Notes: generated from the sequence alone by a model not told the origin. Counted from the stretch's first letter, positions 50,915-59,411 are shown. The stretch: DNA of 64,000 bases from Streptomyces cirratus (GCF_014650775.1 NZ_BMVP01000003.1:558001-622000), one strand, 5' to 3'. Numbers and translations are program-made.

Positions 50915-51991
50915 TTAACGGGCGAGCTCTTCCTTCAACGCCTGGAGGAAGCCGTCGACGTCCTCCTCCTGCGTGTCGAAGCTGCACATCCAGCGGACGT
51001 CACCGGCGATCTCGTCCCAGAAGTAGAAGCGGTAGCGCTCCTGGAGGCGCCTGGACACCTCGTGCGGCAGCCGCGCGAACACCGCGTTCGCCTGCACTGG
51101 GTAGAGGATCCGGACCCCGTCCGTCTCGCGGACACCCGCCGCGAGCCGCTGTGCCATCGCGTTGGCGTGGCGGGCGTTGCGCAGCCACAGGTCCTTCGCG
51201 AGCAGCGCTTCCAGCTGCACCGAAACGAAGCGCATCTTCGACGCCAGCTGCATCGACATCTTGCGGACGTGCTTCATCTGCCGCACGGCGTCGGGGTTCA
51301 GCACGACCACGGCCTCGCCGGCCATCATGCCGTTCTTCGTGCCTCCGTAGGAGAGCACGTCCACGCCGACCGCGTTGGTGAAGGCGCGCATGGGCACGTC
51401 GAGCGAGGCCGCGGCGTTGGCTATCCGGGCGCCGTCCAGGTGCACCTTCATGCCCAGCGAGTGCGCGTGGTCGCAGATCGCCCGGATCTCCTCGACGGTG
51501 TAGACCGTGCCGAGTTCGGTGTTCTGGGTGATCGAGACGACCTGCGGCATGGCGCGGTGCTCGTCCTCCCAGCCCCACGCCTGCCGGTCGATCAGCTCGG
51601 GGGTGAGCTTGCCGTCGGGCGTGGGGACGGTGAGGAGCTTGAGTCCGGCCATCCGCTCGGGCGCGCCGCCCTCGTCGACGTTGATGTGCGCCGACTCGGC
51701 GCACACCACGGCGCCCCAGCGGTCGGTCATCGCCTGGAGGGCGGTGACGTTGGCGCCGGTGCCGTTGAAGACGGGGAAGGCTTGCGCGTACGGCCCGAAG
51801 TGGCTGCGGAAGACCTTCTGCAGGTGTTCGGTGTACTCGTCGTCGCCGTAGGAGACCTGGTGGCCGCCGTTGGCGAGCGCGACGGCCTCCAGGATCTCCG
51901 GATGCACCCCCGCGTAGTTGTCGCTGGCGAATCCGCGCACCGTCGGGTCGTGGTGGCGGCGCGCGTCGGTCGTCCCGCTCGCGGTTCTCAC
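50915..51991 (-). CDS. threonine aldolase / beta-eliminating lyase family PLP enzyme
   Basis: 358 residues from GTG 51991, which overlaps the SDR stop (GTGA). Fold-type I PLP enzyme: FASDNYAGVHPEI near 20, the cofactor-stacking AESAHINVDEGGAP near 97-110, Asp in KVHLDGARIANAAA near 180, and the Schiff-base Lys in SYGGTKNGMMAGEAV (near 214). This matches low-specificity L-threonine aldolases (threonine or allo-threonine to glycine and acetaldehyde). Third gene of the DUF6421-SDR-aldolase operon; coupling to the SDR suggests aldehyde or hydroxy-amino-acid metabolism (inference). Confidence 0.87.
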   Translation of the reverse strand: MRTASGTTDARRHHDPTVRGFASDNYAGVHPEILEAVALANGGHQVSYGDDEYTEHLQKVFRSHFGPYAQAFPVFNGTGANVTALQAMTDRWGAVVCAESAHINVDEGGAPERMAGLKLLTVPTPDGKLTPELIDRQAWGWEDEHRAMPQVVSITQNTELGTVYTVEEIRAICDHAHSLGMKVHLDGARIANAAASLDVPMRAFTNAVGVDVLSYGGTKNGMMAGEAVVVLNPDAVRQMKHVRKMSMQLASKMRFVSVQLEALLAKDLWLRNARHANAMAQRLAAGVRETDGVRILYPVQANAVFARLPHEVSRRLQERYRFYFWDEIAGDVRWMCSFDTQEEDVDGFLQALKEELAR

Positions 51992-52749
51992 GGCCTGGGA
52001 GTGAGCCACAGACGCTGTCCGTTCACATCGGAGGCGGGCTCGTCCCACACGCCGGCGATGGCCTCGGCCAGCTCCTTGACGTCCGTGAAGCCCGCGAACT
52101 TCGCATTGGGGCGCTCCGCGCGCATGGCGTCGTGCACCAATGCCTTGATGACCAGGATCGCAGCCGCGGCCTGCGGGCCGTCCTCGCCCCCTGCCTTGCG
52201 GAAGGAGTCGGCCATGGCCAGCGTCCAGGCCTCGGCGGCCGCCTTGCCGGCGTTGTAGGCGGCGTTGTTGGCGACCGGCTTGTGGGCGCCGGACTGGCTG
52301 ATCAGGACGTAGCGGCCGCGGTCGCTGCGGAGCAGACCGTCGTGGAACGCGATCGAGGTGTGCTGGACCGTGCGGATCAGCAGCTTCTCCAGGAAGTCCC
52401 AGTCCGCGAGGTCCGTGTCGGTGAAGGAGGTGCTGCCGCGCCAGCCGCCGACGAGGTGGACCAGGCCGTCGATGCGGCCGAAGTCCTTCTCGATCCGCTC
52501 GGCCCAGGCCTTCGTCGCGGCCAGGTCGAGCAGGTCGACGGTGTCCCCGATGACGGTGGCGCCGCCGTGGGCGTACCGGGCCGCGTCCACGGCCTCGGCG
52601 AGGCGCGCCGGGTCCGCGTCCGACGCGACGACGGTCGCGCCCGCCTCGGCGAGGCGGAGCAGGGCGGCGTGCCCGGCGGGCCCGCCGGCCCCGGCGACCG
52701 CCACTACCGCTCCCTGGAGCGCCGCGTTGTCCTTGCCCGAGCCGTTCAT
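51988..52749 (-). CDS. short-chain dehydrogenase/reductase (SDR)
   Basis: 253 residues from ATG 52749 with CAGGAGG upstream; GTG 52779 would overlap the previous stop. Rossmann start AVVAVAGAGGPAGHAALLRLAEAG (about 14-37; GxxGxxG-type loop modified to GAGGPAG), Asp near 44 favouring NAD, and the catalytic Ser-Tyr-Lys as SQSGAHK / AAYNAGK (Ser near 156, Tyr and Lys near 169 and 173). Second gene of a three-gene operon, 27 bases after DUF6421 and overlapping the aldolase. Substrate unknown. Confidence 0.86.
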   Translation of the reverse strand: MNGSGKDNAALQGAVVAVAGAGGPAGHAALLRLAEAGATVVASDADPARLAEAVDAARYAHGGATVIGDTVDLLDLAATKAWAERIEKDFGRIDGLVHLVGGWRGSTSFTDTDLADWDFLEKLLIRTVQHTSIAFHDGLLRSDRGRYVLISQSGAHKPVANNAAYNAGKAAAEAWTLAMADSFRKAGGEDGPQAAAAILVIKALVHDAMRAERPNAKFAGFTDVKELAEAIAGVWDEPASDVNGQRLWLTPRP

Positions 52750-52775
52750 CCGTGCAGCCTCCTGAGGGCGAGTGG

Positions 52776-54182
52776 TCACGCGGCCACTCGCTGCGCGTCG
52801 TCAGCGTTCACAGCAGTGATGCCCTTGGTGGAGGCGATCACTCCCTTGAGCTTCTTGGCGAGCGCCTCATAGAACATGCTGAGCGGAAACTCGTCGGCGA
52901 GCACGTCGTCCACGAGCTTGCGCGGCGGCAGCGTCAGGTCGAGGGCGTCGGGGCCCTTGGCCCACTTGGAGCCCGGGTGGGGGGCGAGGTAGGTGGAGAC
53001 GAGTTCGTACGCCTTGAACCAGTGGACGAGCTTCGGGCGGTCGATGCCGGCCCGGTAGAGGTCCTCGATCTCGGCGCACAGCTGGTTGGTGACCTGCGGG
53101 GCACGCATCCAGTCGATCTTGAGCGTGTTGTCCGTCCAGCGCACGACGTCGTGCTTGTGGAGGTAGGCGAAGAGCAGCTGGCCGCCCAGGCCGTCGTAGT
53201 TCCGGTTGCGGTCGCCGGAGACGGGGAAGCGGAACATGCGGTCGAAGAGGACGGCGTACTGCACGTCACGGCCGTGCTCGTTGCCCTCGGACTCCAGCTT
53301 CACGGCCTCCTTGAAGGCGGTGAGGTCGCAGCGCAGCTCCTCCAGGCCGTACATCCAGAACGGCTGGCGCTGCTTGATCATGAAGGGGTCGAACGGCAGG
53401 TCGCCGTGGCTGTGGGTGCGGTCGTGGACCATGTCCCACAGGACGAAGGCCTTCTCGCAGCGCTCCTGGTCCTCGACCATCCGGGCGATGTCCTCGGGCA
53501 GCTCGATGCCCAGGATGTCCACGGCGGCAGCGGTGACCTTGCGGTAGCGGGCGGCCTCGCGGTCGCAGAAGATGCCGCCCCAGGTGAACCGCTCGGGGGC
53601 CTCGCGCACGGCGATCGTCTCCGGGAAGAGCACCGCCGAGTGGGTGTCGTAGCCCGGGGTGAAGTCCTCGAAGGTGATGCCGAGGAAGAGCGGATTGTCG
53701 TACCGGGTGCGCTCCAGCTCGGAGAGCCACTCGGGCCACACCATCTTGAGGACCACGGCTTCGAGGTTGCGGTCCGGGTTCCCGTTCTGGGTGTACATCG
53801 GGAAGATCACGAGGTGCTGGAGCCCGTCGGCGCGCTCTGCGGCCGGCTGGAAGGCCAGCAGGGAGTCGAGGAAGTCCGGCACCGGGAAGCCGGCCCCGGC
53901 CCACTTGCGCAGGTCGGCGACGAGGGCCCGGTGGTAGGCGGTGGCGTGCGGGAGCAGCGGCGACAGGGTCTCCACGGCCACGATCACCCGCTCGACGGCG
54001 GCAGCGGCCTCGGCCCGGGTGGGGGCGGCCTCCGCCTCGAAGTCGATGGAACCGTTGGAGGCCTGCCAGGGGCGGATCTCCTCCACGGCGGCCTTGAGCT
54101 CGGGCCACGCCGGGTGATCGACCACCCGCGTCCCGGCGGTTATCACGGCGCCACCGGTGCCCGGCACAAGAGTTTCCGTCAT
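52776..54182 (-). CDS. DUF6421 family protein
   Basis: 468 residues from ATG 54182 with GGAGGAAG upstream; a longer frame from 54284 lacks support. Conserved Streptomyces family of unknown function. It is rich in aromatic and acidic residues; notable are VVDHPAWPELK near the start, a long Trp/Tyr-rich middle, WDMVHDRTHSHGDLPFD (several His/Asp that may bind metal, near 283), and GLGGQLLFAYLHKHDVVRW near 360. No signal or helix. First gene of the operon with SDR and a PLP lyase; the His-rich middle hints at an enzyme. Confidence 0.82.
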   Translation of the reverse strand: MTETLVPGTGGAVITAGTRVVDHPAWPELKAAVEEIRPWQASNGSIDFEAEAAPTRAEAAAAVERVIVAVETLSPLLPHATAYHRALVADLRKWAGAGFPVPDFLDSLLAFQPAAERADGLQHLVIFPMYTQNGNPDRNLEAVVLKMVWPEWLSELERTRYDNPLFLGITFEDFTPGYDTHSAVLFPETIAVREAPERFTWGGIFCDREAARYRKVTAAAVDILGIELPEDIARMVEDQERCEKAFVLWDMVHDRTHSHGDLPFDPFMIKQRQPFWMYGLEELRCDLTAFKEAVKLESEGNEHGRDVQYAVLFDRMFRFPVSGDRNRNYDGLGGQLLFAYLHKHDVVRWTDNTLKIDWMRAPQVTNQLCAEIEDLYRAGIDRPKLVHWFKAYELVSTYLAPHPGSKWAKGPDALDLTLPPRKLVDDVLADEFPLSMFYEALAKKLKGVIASTKGITAVNADDAQRVAA

Positions 54183-54217
54183 GTCACTTCCTCCACAGGA
54201 GAACCTCACGTCAGGGC

Positions 54218-54247
54218 AGCGTAAGCGCGTGAGGCTCTTCTGTTCAA
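54218..54247 (-). promoter_or_regulatory. promoter of the DUF6421-SDR-aldolase operon
   Basis: On the minus strand TTGAAC (54247-54242), 18 bases, TACGCT (54223-54218). Predicted start is near 54210, about 28 bases before the ATG at 54182. Confidence 0.65.
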
Positions 54248-54287
54248 GAGGAGGCTCGGGAAAATATCCTGCGAAACCCCCCACTCC

Positions 54288-54304
54288 ACGGGAATTCTTC
54301 CCGT
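54288..54304 (-). terminator. hairpin downstream of the luciferase-like gene
   Basis: ACGGGAA, TTC, TTCCCGT: perfect 7-base arms, 50 bases after the stop of the leftward luciferase-like gene. May end that transcript. Confidence 0.5.
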
Positions 54305-54353
54305 CCTAGAGGGCGGAAGCAGTCGCTCCGGCCCCTCATTCGGCCCTGGGCGC

Positions 54354-55475
54354 CTACGCGTTCTTGAAGTGCGGGATCACTTTGTCCCCCCACTGCCGCA
54401 AGGTCTCCAGACAGGCCTCCTGGGGCACCGTGCCCATCTGTATGAGACACATCACCTCGTCGGCCCCGGCCGCCCTGAGCCGTTCGACGTACGCGATGGC
54501 CTCCTCCGCGCTCCCGTAGGCGTGGTCGGCGTTGAAGGTGGCCGTCGACGTGGGGCGCACCGGGATCTCCAGTTCGTGCAGGCGGGCCACCACCTGCTCG
54601 GCCGCCTCCCGCATCCCCGCGGCCTCGTCGGCGCCCGCCACCACCGCCTCGTCCGGGACTCCCGCCCCGCCGTACCAGTGGCCGATGGACTGGGCGAAGA
54701 ACCGCTGGCCGCGGATGCCGATCCGCCGGGCCTCCCGCGGGTCGTCGAGCACGATGGTCGGGCAGAGCACCGAGAAGTGGTCGTTCACCGCGCTCGACAC
54801 GAGACGCCCCCCGTCCCGCCGGGCGATCGCGGCGTCGTACGCGGCGCGCATCTGCGCGATCGGGCCGGGCCCGGCGAACCCCATCACCAGCGCCCCCACA
54901 CCCAGCTCGGCGGCCTGCTCCAGGGTCTCGGTCCGGCTGCACGCGAGGAACAGCGGCGGATGGGGCCTCTGGGCCGGCCGGGGCAGCACCGGATGGGGGC
55001 CGATGTCCAGCAGTTCCCCGTGGTACTCCAGCTCCTCCTCCCGCCAGGCCCGGCCGATGATCCGCAGCGCCTCCTCCACCTCGGCGGTGGTGCGCTCCTT
55101 GTCCACCTCGAACAGCGAGGTCTCCTGCGTGGTGCCGCCGCGGCCGGCGCCGAGGTCGAGCCGTCCTCCGGAGAGCAGGTCGAGCATCGCGGCCCGCTCG
55201 GCGACCCGCACCGGATGGTTGAAGCGGAACGGCATGCAGACGACGCCGTGACCGATGCGGATGGTGCGAGTCCGCGCCGCGACGAAGGTGAGGAAGATTT
55301 CCGGAGCGCTCATGTGTGCGTACCACCTCAGCGCGTGGTGTTCGACCGCCCAGATCCGGTCGAATCCCACCTCTTCGGCGAGCACGGCCTGTTCGACGCA
55401 GTCGCGGATGACCTGGTGTTCCCGTTCCACGGTCGGATCGGCCAGCTGCGCTTCGAAGATCACGGAGAATTCCAC
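54354..55475 (-). CDS. LLM class flavin-dependent oxidoreductase (luciferase-like)
   Basis: 373 residues from GTG 55475 with GGAGG just upstream; the frame extends to 55577 but that part is Arg/Ser/Pro-rich and crosses the regulatory palindrome. TIM-barrel of the bacterial luciferase family: VEFSVIFEAQLADP at the start, FDRIWAVEHHALRWYAHMSAPE near 40-60 (His pair for flavin), GHGVVCMPFRFNHPVRVAERAAMLDLLSGGRLDLGAGRG near 75-115, and a C-terminal helix set. It oxidises a substrate with reduced FMN and O2. Needs a flavin reductase such as the one at 47 kb (inference). Substrate unknown. Confidence 0.87.
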   Translation of the reverse strand: MEFSVIFEAQLADPTVEREHQVIRDCVEQAVLAEEVGFDRIWAVEHHALRWYAHMSAPEIFLTFVAARTRTIRIGHGVVCMPFRFNHPVRVAERAAMLDLLSGGRLDLGAGRGGTTQETSLFEVDKERTTAEVEEALRIIGRAWREEELEYHGELLDIGPHPVLPRPAQRPHPPLFLACSRTETLEQAAELGVGALVMGFAGPGPIAQMRAAYDAAIARRDGGRLVSSAVNDHFSVLCPTIVLDDPREARRIGIRGQRFFAQSIGHWYGGAGVPDEAVVAGADEAAGMREAAEQVVARLHELEIPVRPTSTATFNADHAYGSAEEAIAYVERLRAAGADEVMCLIQMGTVPQEACLETLRQWGDKVIPHFKNA

Positions 55476-55837
55476 GCTGCCTCCAGAAGTCGCGCGCGGC
55501 GGTGCGTTCGGACGCGCCGCGCGCCAGGACTTGCTTCGAATAGGAATATGACTAGTAGTCATACGTAGAAGAAGCAAGACCTCGAGCCGGGCCGCGTCCG
55601 CGCGGTATGCCGGGCAGCCGTCGTCAACGCGTGGGGGACGCGCCCACCCGCGGGTGACGGCGCAGCGCCGCCACCGGGCCGCCCGCCCCGGCGGGAACAG
55701 GCCGGTCGGGCCTTCCCGGGCGCTGCACGGCCGGTCTCATCGCACCCGTCGCCCACTAACATGCGTCCTCTACCGCGCGCGGCCGGTCGGGACACCGCGA
55801 CCGCGCGGGAGCCGCCGTCGACGGAAGCGAGAGAACC
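55476..55837. other. 362-base divergent intergenic region
   Basis: Between the leftward luciferase-like gene and the rightward GDPD-like gene. It contains the AT-rich palindrome at 55548-55562 (listed separately). Right of it is a GC-rich stretch of about 200 bases with no gene I can support, ending in GGAAGCGAGAG before the TTG start. Confidence 0.6.
55548..55562. promoter_or_regulatory. perfect 15-base palindrome
   Basis: ATGACTA-G-TAGTCAT, 73 bases upstream of the luciferase-like gene. It is strikingly AT-rich for this sequence and lies in an AT-rich patch (55541-55570) likely to hold the -10/-35 elements. Probable operator of an unidentified regulator. Confidence 0.6.
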
Positions 55838-56521
55838 TTGACTTTCCTCACCATCGGTCACCGCGGGGTCATGGGTGTGGAACCGGAGAACACCTTGCGG
55901 TCCTTCGTCCGCGCGGAACGTTGCGGCATGGACGTCATCGCGCTGGACGTGCGCCTGAGCAAGGACGGCGCGCTCGTCGTCCTGCACGACGGCGAAGTGG
56001 ACCGCACGACCGACGGCGCGGGCGCCGTCGCCGAACTGACCCTGGCCGAACTGCGCGAGCTGGACGCCGGTCACGGCGAACGCGTGCCGGTCCTGGACGA
56101 GGTGCTGGAGGCGGTGCGTACTCCGCTCCAGGTCTCGGTGCAGGACGAGGCCGCCGCCACGGTGCTCACGGAACTGGTCGTGCGCCGCGACCTGAGCGCC
56201 CGGATCGAGGTGGCCTCGTTCCAGGACTCGGTCCTCGCCGGGACGGCCCGGCGCGTGCCGGGTCTGCGCACCACCCTGTACGCGGACCCGCACGGCGCCG
56301 ACGTGGTGGACCGGGCGCTCGCCGCGCACGCCCGGACGATCGCCCTCAGGCTGCGCCGGATCACCCTGGAGACGGTCGAGGCGGCGCACACGGCCGGGCT
56401 GCGGGTGACCGGCTGGACGGTCGACTCCCTGGACCAGCTGCGGCTGGCGCGCGCGCTCGAACTGGACGGCGCGCTCACCGGCCTCCCCGAGATCCGCAGC
56501 ACGGGCCGCTTCACCGCCTGA
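55838..56521 (+). CDS. GDPD-fold protein with degenerate active site
   Basis: 227 residues from TTG 55838 with GGAAGCGAGAG upstream. Glycerophosphodiester phosphodiesterase fold: HRGVMGVEPENTLRSF (about 8-23), DVRLSKDGALVVLHDGEVDRTTDG (about 38-61), ASFQDSVL and GWTVDSLDQL. The Glu that normally precedes Asp in the E-x-D metal pair is Ala (IALDV, GCG codon), and the second metal Glu of the VEIK-like motif is replaced in LQVSVQ. It may therefore be inactive or have a changed role. No signal peptide. Standing alone, divergent from the luciferase-like gene. Confidence 0.82.
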   Translation: MTFLTIGHRGVMGVEPENTLRSFVRAERCGMDVIALDVRLSKDGALVVLHDGEVDRTTDGAGAVAELTLAELRELDAGHGERVPVLDEVLEAVRTPLQVSVQDEAAATVLTELVVRRDLSARIEVASFQDSVLAGTARRVPGLRTTLYADPHGADVVDRALAAHARTIALRLRRITLETVEAAHTAGLRVTGWTVDSLDQLRLARALELDGALTGLPEIRSTGRFTA

Positions 56522-56540
56522 GCGGGCGGCCCGTCGTCCG

Positions 56541-57080
56541 CTACAGCGGCTTGACCAGCAGCTCGAAGGCGAGGTCGGTGCGGAGCGGGATGCCGAAGCG
56601 CTCGTCGCCGTACGGGAAGGGGCTCAGCTCGCCGGTGCGCCGGTAGCCGCGGCGCTCGTAGTAGGCGATGAGCTCCTCCCGTACGTTGACCACCGTCATC
56701 CGCATCTCCTTGGCGCCCCACCGCTCGCGGGCGCGCCGCTCGGCCTCGGCCAGGACTTCCTTGCCGAGGCCGCCGCCCTGCAGCCCGGGGCGCACGGCGA
56801 ACATCCCGAAGTAGGCGTGGTCGCCGCGGTGTTCGAGCTGGCAGCAAGCGACGAGCTCGCCCGCGCGCTCCACGACGAGCAGCACGCCGTCGGGGGCTTC
56901 GATGATCTGCCGGACGCCTTCCGGATCGGTGCGCTGGCCGTCCAGGTAGTCCGCTTCCGTGGTCCAGCCGGCCCGGCTGGCGTCACCGCGGTAGGCCGAC
57001 TCGACGAGCACCACCAGTTCCGGTACGTCCGTCTCGACTGCGGGCCGGAAGCTCAGGGCTGCGGGGTGGGCGCTCGGCAT
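56541..57080 (-). CDS. GNAT family N-acetyltransferase
   Basis: 179 residues from ATG 57080. Classical GNAT: LVVERAGELVACCQLEH (beta 2-3), FGMFAVRPGLQGGGLGKEVLAEAERRAR (acetyl-CoA loop about 92-119, with QGGGLG) and MRMTVVNVREELIAYYERRGYRRTGE (about 127-152). The C-terminal part ends in AFELLVKPL. Acceptor amine unknown. Cytoplasmic. Convergent with the GDPD-like gene with 19 bases between stops; divergent from the DUF5134 gene. Confidence 0.88.
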   Translation of the reverse strand: MPSAHPAALSFRPAVETDVPELVVLVESAYRGDASRAGWTTEADYLDGQRTDPEGVRQIIEAPDGVLLVVERAGELVACCQLEHRGDHAYFGMFAVRPGLQGGGLGKEVLAEAERRARERWGAKEMRMTVVNVREELIAYYERRGYRRTGELSPFPYGDERFGIPLRTDLAFELLVKPL

Positions 57081-57211
57081 GGACGACTCCGTTCATCTGA
57101 TCGGCATATGACATGCCGGGTACGGCACGGAGAGCCTAACCCGGGGCGGCGTGCGGGCCCGCCGACAGGGGCATCTCTTCCCCTGACGCCGACGAACCGG
57201 GAGGTTCCGCC

Positions 57212-57787
57212 GTGCACGGATCCGCGCTGCCCTCCGCCGCCTCAGCCGTCTCCGGCTGGCTACTGGTCGCGCTCTGCGCCACCAGCGGTACGTACTGCCT
57301 GCTGCGGGCGCGCAGAGCGGGCGGGGCGGCGCGCGGCGCGGCGGTGGGCGAGGCCCTCATGGGGCTCGGGATGGCCGCGATGGCCGCGCCGTCGGGCACC
57401 GGGCCGTGGGGGCCGGGGATCTTGCTGGGCGTCTTCTGCGCGGCGGCCGCGCACGCGCTGTGGCTGCTGCGGGGAGGGCTCGGCGTGGGCCGGGGTCACC
57501 ACGCGCACCACGCGGTCGGTTCGCTGGCGATGGCCTACATGGCGTACCTCGGGCTGTCGGCGGGCGCCGGGCACGCGCACGGGCAGAGGGCGGGGCTGCC
57601 CCTGGTGACCGGGGCCCTGCTCGTGTACTTCGCGGGGTACGTCCTGCTGGGCGGGACCCGGCTGGCCGCGGCGGGCGGCACGCCGCCGGTCCCGGTGGGG
57701 CCGGCGCCCGACGCCCCGGGCGAGTTGATCCGTGCCTGCCGACTGACCATGGGGATCGGGATGTTGGCGATGCTGCTCAGCATGTGA
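57212..57787 (+). CDS. DUF5134 family membrane protein
   Basis: 191 residues from GTG 57212 with GGGAGG upstream. Five or six helices; helix positions at about 12-30, 44-60, 66-86, 100-115, 129-149 and 175-190. A His cluster GHHAHH sits between helices 3 and 4 and another His pair (GHAHG) follows; these features fit DUF5134, an actinobacterial family of unknown function, often next to an M56 peptidase as here. His clusters could bind metal (inference). Followed by the peptidase gene after 79 bases on the same strand. Confidence 0.82.
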   Translation: MHGSALPSAASAVSGWLLVALCATSGTYCLLRARRAGGAARGAAVGEALMGLGMAAMAAPSGTGPWGPGILLGVFCAAAAHALWLLRGGLGVGRGHHAHHAVGSLAMAYMAYLGLSAGAGHAHGQRAGLPLVTGALLVYFAGYVLLGGTRLAAAGGTPPVPVGPAPDAPGELIRACRLTMGIGMLAMLLSM

Positions 57788-57866
57788 GGGACGGCGAAAC
57801 GTGTCCTGCGTCACCAATGGCGCGGGCCCTACCCGCAGGTAGCCCCCCGCTCATAGGCTGGCGGGC

Positions 57867-58805
57867 ATGATGGTCCCCGCCGCTCTCCTGCTGCTCGGCG
57901 CACTGACCGCGCTGCTCGCCCCCCGCCTGCTGGCGCGGGCCGAGTGGCCCGACCGTGAGCCGGTCGTCGCGCTGTGGGTGTGGCAGTGCGTGGTGGGGGC
58001 GGTGCTGCTGTGCCTTGCGCTGTCGATGCTGCTGAGCGCCGCGGCGGCCTGGCAGGCGGTACGGGGAAGGCTCTTCGCCGCAGCCCCGCACGGGGTGGTC
58101 GACGCCTACGGGCTCGGGGCGGCGGGCGGCATGTGGGCCGCGGCCACCGCGCTGGCGCTGGCGGGCGGGGGCCTGTGGACGGCCGCGATGCTGACCCGCG
58201 AAGTGCTGCGGGCGCGGGTCCGGCGGCGGGCCCGCGGAGCCGAACTGCGGGAACGCGCCCCGCTGTTGCCCGGGGAGGACCCGCAGGCCGCGCGGCTCGT
58301 CGTGCTGGAGGGGCCGCGGCCCGAGGCGTGGTGGCAGCCGGGTACGGTCCCGCAGCTGGTGGTCACGACCGCCGCGCTGGGCCGCTTGAAGGGCAGCCAG
58401 CTGGACGCCGTGCTGGCCCATGAGCAGGGGCACGTGGCGGCCCGCCACGACTGGCTGCTGCACTGCTCGCGGGCGCTGGCCGGGGGCTTCCCCCAGGTGC
58501 CGGTGTTCGCGGCGTTCGAGGCGGAGATGCACCGCCTGGTCGAACTCGCCGCCGACGACGTGGCTTCGCGGCGGTTCGGGCGGCTCACCGTCGCGCTGGC
58601 CCTCGTCGGGCTCAACGAGGACCGCGGGGTGTTCGGCCTGGGCGCCGCCCCCGAGGCGCACGTCCCCCAGCGGGTGCGGCGTCTGCTGTCGGCCACCCCG
58701 CGGCTGTCCCCGGCCCGGCGGCTGCGGCTGACGGCGCTCGCGACGCTGGTGCCCGCGCTGCCGCTGGCGGTGGCCTTGGTGCCGGGCCTGAGCGCGCTCA
58801 CGTAG
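57867..58805 (+). CDS. M56 family membrane metallopeptidase
   Basis: 312 residues from ATG 57867. Zinc motif HEQGH in VLAHEQGHVAARHD (about 187-200) with downstream third ligand region ELAADDVASRRFG (Glu/Asp near 230). N-terminal helices at about 3-20, 35-58 and 88-109, and a C-terminal helix near 290-308. This is the BlaR1/MecR1-type peptidase core without a sensor domain. TAGGCT (57854-57859) lies 7 bases before the ATG and no Shine-Dalgarno sequence is seen, suggesting a leaderless transcript. No BlaI-type repressor gene is adjacent, in contrast to many M56 loci. Confidence 0.86.
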   Translation: MMVPAALLLLGALTALLAPRLLARAEWPDREPVVALWVWQCVVGAVLLCLALSMLLSAAAAWQAVRGRLFAAAPHGVVDAYGLGAAGGMWAAATALALAGGGLWTAAMLTREVLRARVRRRARGAELRERAPLLPGEDPQAARLVVLEGPRPEAWWQPGTVPQLVVTTAALGRLKGSQLDAVLAHEQGHVAARHDWLLHCSRALAGGFPQVPVFAAFEAEMHRLVELAADDVASRRFGRLTVALALVGLNEDRGVFGLGAAPEAHVPQRVRRLLSATPRLSPARRLRLTALATLVPALPLAVALVPGLSALT

Positions 58806-58880
58806 CCCCTCGGCCGCGCTCACGTAGCCCGTCGGCCGCGCTCACGCAGCCCCCGCGCCGCCGCCTGGCAGGCTGGGGCC

Positions 58881-59300
58881 ATGGACGCACCCACCCCAGG
58901 CGCCTGGCTGCGCGCCGGAATCAGCCGCGACGGCGGACCCCTGCGCGAGGACGAACACGTCGTCTGGCTGCAGAGCGGCGCCTGCTACGCCGACAGCCGC
59001 GGCTTCGCCGGGACCACCTCCTACGACGGGCGGCAGGTCACCTTCCACCACGAAGTCGGCTCCCCCGGCGAGGACGTCGCAACCCTGAGGCCGGACGGCA
59101 GCGGCCTGGTCGAGACCGGCACGAACACCGACGGAAGCACGTTCTTGGAAGTGTGGACGCCCCTGGACGGCGGCGAGGGCCCCGAAGGTTCGTGGCGCGC
59201 GGGCGGAGCGCAGACCGTCCGCGTCGGCCGGCACGTCGTCCACGTGGACGCGGAGGGCACCGGCGCCCACTTCGAGCTGCCCGGCAGCGGACAGGACTGA
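58881..59300 (+). CDS. small conserved hypothetical protein
   Basis: 139 residues from ATG 58881. All-beta pattern with many Gly/Asp turns (DEHVVWLQSGACYADSRGF, YDGRQVTFHHEVG, GSTFLEVWTPLDGG), resembling small lipocalin-like or beta-barrel proteins. No signal peptide or catalytic motif. Family not recognised. A CAGGCT hexamer and no Shine-Dalgarno before the start suggest a leaderless transcript. A terminator follows 23 bases after the stop. Confidence 0.7.
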   Translation: MDAPTPGAWLRAGISRDGGPLREDEHVVWLQSGACYADSRGFAGTTSYDGRQVTFHHEVGSPGEDVATLRPDGSGLVETGTNTDGSTFLEVWTPLDGGEGPEGSWRAGGAQTVRVGRHVVHVDAEGTGAHFELPGSGQD

Positions 59301-59323
59301 GCGCGCTCCCCGGATGCGGGGCC

Positions 59324-59358
59324 CTGCTCTGGGTGATCCCCCGCGTCACCCAGAGCAG
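59324..59358 (+). terminator. terminator after the hypothetical gene
   Basis: Perfect 13-base arms (59324-59336 and 59346-59358) and a 9-base loop, located 23 bases after the stop codon and 53 bases before the TetR gene. Confidence 0.8.
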
Positions 59359-59379
59359 TAGACCCGCGCGCTGAGTATA

Positions 59380-59394
59380 TTGGCTCGAAGCCAG
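59380..59394. promoter_or_regulatory. candidate TetR operator
   Basis: TTGGCT, CGA, AGCCAG: a near-perfect dyad (5 of 6 pairs) 17 bases before the TetR-type gene, overlapping an AT-rich patch GAGTATATTGG that may be the promoter. Autoregulation is likely (inference). Confidence 0.45.
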
Positions 59395-59411
59395 TCAACG
59401 CAGGAGTAAGC

